This document shows positions 58,479-64,000 of a stretch of DNA of 64,000 nucleotides, in pieces. The position numbers and the translations under genes are program-made. Position 1 is the stretch's first letter, and every line of letters begins with the position of its first letter. This DNA comes from Metallibacterium scheffleri (GTDB taxonomy: Bacteria > Pseudomonadota > Gammaproteobacteria > Xanthomonadales > Rhodanobacteraceae). Below the pieces are notes generated by a model. That model was not told where the DNA came from. It worked only from the letters and a program-made list of their open reading frames with translations, and made no database searches. The DNA lies in the NCBI RefSeq assembly GCF_002077135.1, contig NZ_LDOS01000002.1:682001-746000 (forward strand), read 5' to 3'.

Positions 58479-60083
58479 TCAGGCCGGCGCGTGCGGCTGG
58501 CGCAGCAGAATGCGCAGGCGCAGACCCTGCGCGCTCTCGATGACGCGGAACGTGCCGCCCAGCGCCAGGACACGCTCGCGCATGCTGTGCAGCCCGCGTC
58601 CCTGGCCAATGGCCGACAGTGCGCCATGGGCAGTGCCCAGCCCCACGCCGTCGTCGCGGATATCGAGCAGGGCGAGCAGCTGGTCGCCGCGACGGGCCGC
58701 GCGCAGGCGCACACGAAATGCGTGCGCGCGCGCATGGCGCACGCAGTTGGTCGCGGCCTCCTGCACGATGCGATACAGCGTATTGCGCATGCCCTCATCG
58801 AGCAGGCGCAGGTCGCCACGCAGCTCGACGCTGTAATTCATGTTCGCGCTCTGGATCAGATCGCGCAGCGGACCCTCATCGAGGGCGCGTGCCAGGCCGA
58901 ATTCGTTCAGTGCCGCCGGGCGCAACGATTCCAGCAGCCCGCGCACGCTGCGCCGCATGGTGGCCACGATGTCGTTGATCGAAGCCGATACGTCGCCGAG
59001 TCCGGCTGTTTCGAGCCGGTTCTGCGCGATCTTCACGCGGATCTGGATGGCAGTGAGGTTCTGGCCCAGCTCATCGTGCAGTTCGGCGGCGATGCGCTTG
59101 CGCTCGCCTTCTTCCGCGCGCAGGTTGCGCCGCGCTGCGTTGGCCAACTGCTGGGCGAGTTGATCGAGACGCTGATTGGCATTGGCCAGGCGCGCGTTTT
59201 GCAGCGCCTGACGCAGGCCGCTCTGGCGCAGGGCGTCTGTGGCAGCGCCCAGCAGCAGCGCACCGGTGCCGGCCACGGCAAGGAACAACTGCGCCTCGGC
59301 CGGCGCTTCGGGGCGCAATTGCAGGCCCGCATGCGCGGTCACCGCCGTGCTGCTGGCCAGCATCGCCAGGCTGGCGCCGCGCCATCCGTGGCGAAAGGCG
59401 AAATACAGCACCGGCACCAGGGTCAGCACGCGCGCATAACGCGCCAGTGGCACGCTTTCATCCATCATCAGCAGCAGGGCGATGATTGTCGGCAGCAGGA
59501 TCAGCAGCATGTCGGCGAGCAGCGCGCGGGCCTGCGCATGATCGGGTGGCGCGCGCAGCAACATGATCAGCAGCGGCGTAATCAGCAGGATGCCGACGTA
59601 ATCGCCCAAGGCGAAATTGGCCAGCATGCTGCCGATATGCATCAGCGGCAAGCCGACCAGTGTCTGCAGGATCGGGGCATTGACCGCGGTGCTGGCCAGC
59701 GCGGCGAGCAGGGCGCCGACCAGCAGGCGCACGGCGCGTTCCGGGCGCTCGATCAGTACCGGCGTCGCACGTCGCCGCATCAGCGCGATGATCATGGCGA
59801 CCACCAGCGGTTGTGGCAACACCATCCACGCCAGCAGCAGGGGATCGTGCAGCAGATGCGGGTCATGCAGGCGCAGCAGCAGGCCGGCACACCACTCCGC
59901 GCCGATCAGCCACGGCCATAGCCGTCGCGGCGCCAGCAGCAGCGCACCGAAGCGCAATCCGGCGGGCAGATACCAGTACAACTGCGAAATCTCGAACAGC
60001 CCGGCCCAGGCCAGCACGTAACCGAGCGCGGCGGCCGGACCTTGCAGCCATGGCGATAGCTTGGGCGGGGACAGACGCAGCAT
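58479..60083 (-). CDS. NarL-family sensor histidine kinase with MASE1-like membrane domain
   Basis: A 534-aa protein. The N-terminal half has about eight hydrophobic segments of the MASE1 type (AALGYVLAWAGLFEISQLYW, FALGDYVGILLITPLLIMLL). A helical linker leads to the HisKA_3 domain with the phosphorylated His in ERKRIAAELHDELGQNLTAI. The HATPase domain has RIVQEAATNCVRHARA, DIRDDGVGLG and GRGLHSMRERVLALGG. The start at 60083 places the first membrane segment near the N-terminus; upstream frame continuation overlaps the divergent regulator gene. The signal is unknown. Confidence 0.88.
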   Translation of the reverse strand: MLRLSPPKLSPWLQGPAAALGYVLAWAGLFEISQLYWYLPAGLRFGALLLAPRRLWPWLIGAEWCAGLLLRLHDPHLLHDPLLLAWMVLPQPLVVAMIIALMRRRATPVLIERPERAVRLLVGALLAALASTAVNAPILQTLVGLPLMHIGSMLANFALGDYVGILLITPLLIMLLRAPPDHAQARALLADMLLILLPTIIALLLMMDESVPLARYARVLTLVPVLYFAFRHGWRGASLAMLASSTAVTAHAGLQLRPEAPAEAQLFLAVAGTGALLLGAATDALRQSGLRQALQNARLANANQRLDQLAQQLANAARRNLRAEEGERKRIAAELHDELGQNLTAIQIRVKIAQNRLETAGLGDVSASINDIVATMRRSVRGLLESLRPAALNEFGLARALDEGPLRDLIQSANMNYSVELRGDLRLLDEGMRNTLYRIVQEAATNCVRHARAHAFRVRLRAARRGDQLLALLDIRDDGVGLGTAHGALSAIGQGRGLHSMRERVLALGGTFRVIESAQGLRLRILLRQPHAPA

Positions 60084-60182
60084 GGTGGCATGGTACAAGG
60101 CGCGCCACGCGCCGCGGACTGCCGCGCATCGAGCGCCGGCCCTGTCGTGCTCGCGCCGCGCAAGGCCTGCTATCGTGGTGCC

Positions 60183-60803
60183 ATGACACGCATCGTGCTG
60201 GTGGATGACCATGCCATCGTACGCGAGGGTTTCAAGCATCTGATCCAGACCGAGCCGGGACTCGATGTGATCGCCGAATGCGGCGACGCCGAGGAGGCGC
60301 TGGAGACCATCCTCGCCAACGCGGCTGACTTGGTCGTGCTCGATCTTTCGCTGCCCAACGGCGGTGGCTTGCCGTTGCTCGAGCATCTGCTCAGCCTGCG
60401 CCCCGGTCTGCGAGTGGTGGTGCTGAGCATGCATGACACCGAGCCGTACATTTCCGAGGCGCTGCGTCGCGGCGCCTGGGGCTATGTCAGCAAGGGTGCC
60501 GCCGCCGATGAACTGATCGCCGCGCTGCGTGCCGTGCTGGCCGGCGAGCGCTACCTGAGCAGCGATATCGCGCGCAGCCAGAGCACGCGCGACGGCGATC
60601 CCCTGGCGCGCCTGACCGCGCGCGAGCACGAGGTATTCCTGCTGCTGGCGCGCGGGCTCACGCCCAAGCAGGCCGCCGCCGAACTGGGCATCGGCCAGAA
60701 GACCGTGTACATCCACCGCGCCAGCCTCATGGGCAAGCTGGGCGCCGGCTCCGAGCTGGACTTGTACCGTCTGGCGCGCGAGCGCGGCCTGGTGGTGGCC
60801 TGA
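60183..60803 (+). CDS. NarL/LuxR-family response regulator
   Basis: A 206-aa protein. The receiver domain has IVLVDDHAIVREGFKHLI and the phospho-acceptor Asp in LVVLDLSLPNGGG, with the Ser/Lys positions in VVLSMHD and YVSKGAA. The C-terminal LuxR-type HTH is LTAREHEVFLLLARGLTPKQ, then AAELGIGQKTVYIHRASLMG. It is divergent from the sensor kinase gene across 99 nt and forms a two-component pair with it. Confidence 0.92.
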   Translation: MTRIVLVDDHAIVREGFKHLIQTEPGLDVIAECGDAEEALETILANAADLVVLDLSLPNGGGLPLLEHLLSLRPGLRVVVLSMHDTEPYISEALRRGAWGYVSKGAAADELIAALRAVLAGERYLSSDIARSQSTRDGDPLARLTAREHEVFLLLARGLTPKQAAAELGIGQKTVYIHRASLMGKLGAGSELDLYRLARERGLVVA

Positions 60804-60818
60804 GAGGCGCCACGTCGT

Positions 60819-62486
60819 TCAACGCGCTTGCGCCTGCTCCAGCATGGCGCGGGCATGCGCGCGCGTTTCCGGCGTGATCGATACGCCGCCGAGCATGCGC
60901 GCCAGTTCATCGCGGCGTCCCTCGACATCCAGTGTCTCGATCTGCGTGCGCGTGGCCGCGCCGTCGCTGTGCTTGCTCACGCGCAGGTGCGCATGTCCCT
61001 GCGCCGCGACCTGCGCCAGATGGGTCACGCACAGGACCTGACGCACACGGCCGAGCGCACGCAGCTTGTGTCCGACGATCTCCGCGACCGCGCCGCCGAT
61101 GCCGCTGTCGACCTCGTCGAACACCATGCAACCGATATCGTCCAGGCCCAGCATGCTGACTTCCAGCGCCAGGCTGATGCGCGCCAGTTCACCGCCCGAG
61201 GCGACGCGCCGCAGCGGGCGCAGTGCCTGGCCCGGATTCGTGCTGATCAGGAACTCGCAGCGCTCGCGGCCTTGCGCATCGGCTGCGCCCGGCGCGGTCG
61301 CTTCCAGCGCCACCTGCAAGTGCCCGCCGGGCATGCCGAGTGTGCCCATCAGCGCGCTGACCTCGGCGCCGAGGCGTTGCGCCGCCTGCTGTCGTGCCGC
61401 GCCGAGGGCGGCCGCTGCAGTGTCGTAATCGCGCGTCAACGCATCGCGCTCGCGCGCCAGCGCATCCAGGCGTGCGCCGGCATCGTGCAGGTGCGCGTGC
61501 TCGTCGCGCAGGCGCGTCAGCACATCGGGCAGTGCGTCCGGCGCGCAGCGGTGCTTGCGCGCGAGGTCGTGCAGGTGTTGCAGGTGCGCATCGACCTCGG
61601 CGAGGCGGTCCGGGTCGAGGTCGCGCGCCTCGGCGTAGTGGGCCAGCGCGCTGCCGGCCTCGCCGAGCTGGATCAGCACGGCATCCAGCAGTTCGCGGCT
61701 GGCGCCCAGGTCCGCGTCGATCTCGGCCAGGCGCGCGAGTTCCGCGGCGGCGCGCGCGAGTTGATTGCGCAGGCCGTCGTCGCCTTCGAGCTGATCGACC
61801 AGTGCGGCACTCCCCGCCAGCAGGCGCTCGGCGTGGCCCAGACGGCGTTGCTCGGCTTCTAACGCGGCAAGACGCTCCGCGGGCAGCGCCCAGCGCTCGA
61901 GTTCCGTGCATTGGTGCGCGAGCAGTTGCAGGCGCGCATCGCGCTCGCTGCCATCGCCCAGCGTCGCGGCCTCGTGCGCCAGCGCGCGCAAGCGCTGGGC
62001 CAGCTCGCGCACCTGCAGCAGGGTCACCGAGTGCGCGCCGTAGGCATCGAGCAGGGCCAGTTGCTGCTCGCGCTGCAGCAGCGCCTGATGCTCGTGCTGG
62101 CCGTGGATCTCCAGCAGATGCGCGGCCAGTTCGCCCAGCTGCGCCAGCGCCACCGGGCGGCCGTTGATCCACGCGCGCGAACCGCCCGCGGCGGCCAGCA
62201 CGCGGCGCAGGCTGCAGTGCCCGTCATCGTCCAGGGCTTGCGTGTGCAGCCAAGCGCGCGCGGCGGGGCTGGCGGCGAGGTCGAATTCGGCGCTGACCTC
62301 GGCGCGTTCCGCGCCGCTGCGCACCAGCGTGGCGTCGGCGCGTGCGCCGCCGAGCAGCAGCAACGCATCGACCAGCAGCGACTTGCCGGCGCCGGTCTCG
62401 CCAGTGACCACGGTCAGGCCGGCGCCCAGCGTGATCTCGGCTTCGGCGACCACGGCCAGATCGCGAACGTACAGCGTCGTCAGCAT
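60819..62486 (-). CDS. recN: DNA repair ATPase RecN
   Basis: A 555-aa SMC-like protein of standard length. Walker A is VVTGETGAGKSLLVDALLLL near residue 30, with LLEIHGQHEHQALLQRE after it, both RecN hallmarks. A coiled coil follows, then the signature VASGGELARISLALE and Walker B CMVFDEVDSGIGG. It acts in double-strand break repair. It is transcribed divergently from hrcA. Confidence 0.96.
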   Translation of the reverse strand: MLTTLYVRDLAVVAEAEITLGAGLTVVTGETGAGKSLLVDALLLLGGARADATLVRSGAERAEVSAEFDLAASPAARAWLHTQALDDDGHCSLRRVLAAAGGSRAWINGRPVALAQLGELAAHLLEIHGQHEHQALLQREQQLALLDAYGAHSVTLLQVRELAQRLRALAHEAATLGDGSERDARLQLLAHQCTELERWALPAERLAALEAEQRRLGHAERLLAGSAALVDQLEGDDGLRNQLARAAAELARLAEIDADLGASRELLDAVLIQLGEAGSALAHYAEARDLDPDRLAEVDAHLQHLHDLARKHRCAPDALPDVLTRLRDEHAHLHDAGARLDALARERDALTRDYDTAAAALGAARQQAAQRLGAEVSALMGTLGMPGGHLQVALEATAPGAADAQGRERCEFLISTNPGQALRPLRRVASGGELARISLALEVSMLGLDDIGCMVFDEVDSGIGGAVAEIVGHKLRALGRVRQVLCVTHLAQVAAQGHAHLRVSKHSDGAATRTQIETLDVEGRRDELARMLGGVSITPETRAHARAMLEQAQAR

Positions 62487-62661
62487 GAAATGGTGCAGCG
62501 CATGGCGGGAATGATGGCGTGATTCTATGGGCGCGGCGCGGCCGGCGCAGCAGTTTCACGACGCCGCGCGGCATGCATCAGGCTGGCGGGCCTGGCTCAC
62601 GGGGCTTGCAAGCAGGCCGCGCAGGCCTTATCCATGCTGCAGCTTTGTCCGAACCCAGTCC

Positions 62662-63723
62662 ATGGCAGCCTATCCACCCGGTCTCGATGCGCGCGCGCGG
62701 CAGTTGCTGCGCAGCCTGATCGAGCAATACCTCAGCGGCGGCGAGCCGGTCGGCTCGCGCACGCTGTCGCGTTCGGCCGGGCTGGAAGTGAGCCCGGCGA
62801 CGATCCGCAACATCATGGCCGACCTCGAGGACGCCGGCCTGGTGGCTTCGCCGCACACTTCGGCCGGGCGCGTCCCCACGCCGCAGGGCCTGCGTCTGTT
62901 CGTCGACAGCCTGCTGGAAATCAAGCCGCTGCCGCTGGCGGATCAGCAGCGCCTTGCGCGTGGTCTGCAACAAATGCCGGGCGACGCGCGCGAGCTGGCG
63001 ACCGGCGCTTCGGCGCTGCTCTCGGCCATGACCCAGTTCGTCGGCATGGTCACGGTACCGCGCGAGGATGATTTGCCGCTGCGCCAGATCGAGTTCGTGG
63101 CGCTGCCCGACGAGCGCGTGCTGGTGGTGCTGGTGTTCGCCAATCAGCACATCCAGAACCGCATCCTGCAAATGACGCGGCGCCCCGACGCAGCCGATCT
63201 GGAGCGCGCCGCGACGGTGCTCAACGCCGGCTTCTGCGGCATGCGCCTGGGTGAAATCCGTGCTCTCCTGGCGCATGAGCTGCAGGCCGCCGACGGCGCG
63301 CTGCGCAGCGCGCTGGGTGGCGCGGTGGAACTGGCCACGCATGCCGTGCAGCCCGGCCCGGAGAGCATCCCCGACCTGATGGTCAGCGGTCAGTCCAACC
63401 TGATGGGGGTGCACGATCTGGCCGACTTGCAGCGCCTGCGCAGCCTGTTCGAGGCGTTCCAGCAGAAGCGCGAATTGCTGGCGCTGTTCGAGAATTGCGC
63501 CGCCGCGCCGGGCGTGCGCCTGTTCATCGGCGAGGAAAGCGGCTTCGCGCCGCTGGCCGGCTGCTCGATGGTCACCGCGACCTATGGCGTGCAGGGTCGC
63601 GTGCTCGGCAGCATCGGCGTGATCGGGCCGACGCGCATGGCTTACGACCGCGTGATCCAGGTCGTGCAGACCAGCGCCGATCTGCTCGGCGGCATCTTGA
63701 ATCGCATCGTCACGCCCGCATAA
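62662..63723 (+). CDS. hrcA: Heat-inducible transcription repressor HrcA
   Basis: A 353-aa protein from the ATG at 62662. The N-terminal winged helix reads LLRSLIEQYLSGGEPVGSRT, then SPATIRNIMADLEDAGLVAS and PHTSAGRVPT, the invariant HrcA segment. The C-terminus has FIGEESGFAPLAGCSMVTAT and IGVIGPTRMAYDRVI. It represses the dnaK/groE heat-shock operons through CIRCE elements. No CIRCE element was seen just upstream. grpE follows after 85 nt. Confidence 0.96.
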   Translation: MAAYPPGLDARARQLLRSLIEQYLSGGEPVGSRTLSRSAGLEVSPATIRNIMADLEDAGLVASPHTSAGRVPTPQGLRLFVDSLLEIKPLPLADQQRLARGLQQMPGDARELATGASALLSAMTQFVGMVTVPREDDLPLRQIEFVALPDERVLVVLVFANQHIQNRILQMTRRPDAADLERAATVLNAGFCGMRLGEIRALLAHELQAADGALRSALGGAVELATHAVQPGPESIPDLMVSGQSNLMGVHDLADLQRLRSLFEAFQQKRELLALFENCAAAPGVRLFIGEESGFAPLAGCSMVTATYGVQGRVLGSIGVIGPTRMAYDRVIQVVQTSADLLGGILNRIVTPA

Positions 63724-63808
63724 CCCCAAGCATTGCCTGTTGTCGTCCCGCATCGTTGCGCGGCGCGCGTCAGGTCTTTTCGCCATCAAACATCCATGAG
63801 CCGCAGCG

Positions 63809-64000
63809 ATGACCACGCCTGAAACGTCCCCCGAGAACACCCCCGATTCCATCGATGCCGACCTCACCGCGCTCGGCGAGCGCCTGGCTGCGGCCGAGAA
63901 CGCCGCCAATGCCGCGCGCGAGATGATGTTGCGCGAGCGCGCCGAGATCGAGAACCAGCGCAAGCGCCTGCAGCGCGATCTGGAGCAGGCGCGCAAATTC
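63809..64000 (+). CDS. grpE: Nucleotide exchange factor GrpE, N-terminal part
   Basis: The gene runs off the window and 64 residues are visible. It has an acidic N-terminus (MTTPETSPENTPDSIDADLT) followed by the long GrpE helix (LRERAEIENQRKRLQRDLEQ). GrpE releases ADP from DnaK. Position after hrcA confirms it. Confidence 0.92.
   Translation, partial: MTTPETSPENTPDSIDADLTALGERLAAAENAANAAREMMLRERAEIENQRKRLQRDLEQARKF

Noticed and set aside
58425-59921. 498-codon + strand frame rich in Gln and His
   Set aside because: Antisense to the sensor kinase, which has membrane segments, an H-box and an ATPase domain.

Overview
The window looks like a chromosome segment of a GC-rich gammaproteobacterium of the Xanthomonadales/Lysobacterales type (inference). 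The right end has the gene order ssrA, smpB, ratA, rnfH, bamE, fur, a NarL-type two-component pair, recN, hrcA, grpE, which fits that lineage. The tmRNA gene encodes the tag ANDDVYALAA.

Layout. 1-3272: leftward surface-polysaccharide or glycosylation genes. 3484-18527: a defence region with a complete type I Wadjet operon (jetABCD), a type III restriction-modification operon with an embedded zeta-like kinase and small partner gene, a broken PIN-toxin locus and a Fic protein. 18528-55473: a 36.9-kb genomic island inserted at the 3' end of ssrA. It is bounded by a 26-bp perfect direct repeat and has a P4-type integrase beside the intact tmRNA gene. 55450-64000: core housekeeping genes.

The island has two parts. 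Its left third (18.7-30.1 kb) is a mobilisation/replication backbone: a family-B DNA polymerase, a ribbon-helix-helix-like accessory protein, a MobF relaxase-helicase and a VirD4/TraD-type coupling ATPase, with no mating-pair genes. Three units of this backbone are each preceded by the same 16-bp motif, 22-23 nt before the start codon. An 819-bp non-coding gap holds a cluster of palindromes that could be an oriT or a replication origin. The rest is cargo: umuDC, an SRAP-domain protein, cassette-like genes with an attC-like site split by an IS110-family element, a type I restriction system carrying a second copy of the kinase plus small-protein module, ArdC-like and RadC-like genes, a retron, a 405-aa protein with a HEPN motif, and a second IS copy.

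Main observations: (1) the same zeta-like kinase plus ~70-aa partner is built, by start-stop overlaps, into two unrelated restriction systems, both times just before the restriction subunit; (2) a family-B polymerase is combined with MobF mobilisation genes and a shared upstream motif; (3) a retron sits next to a HEPN-like protein; (4) a palindromic repeat family has inserted three times in frame into the type III methyltransferase gene; (5) further att-like remnants suggest repeated island integration at ssrA. All family assignments come from reading motifs in translated sequence. No database search was run.
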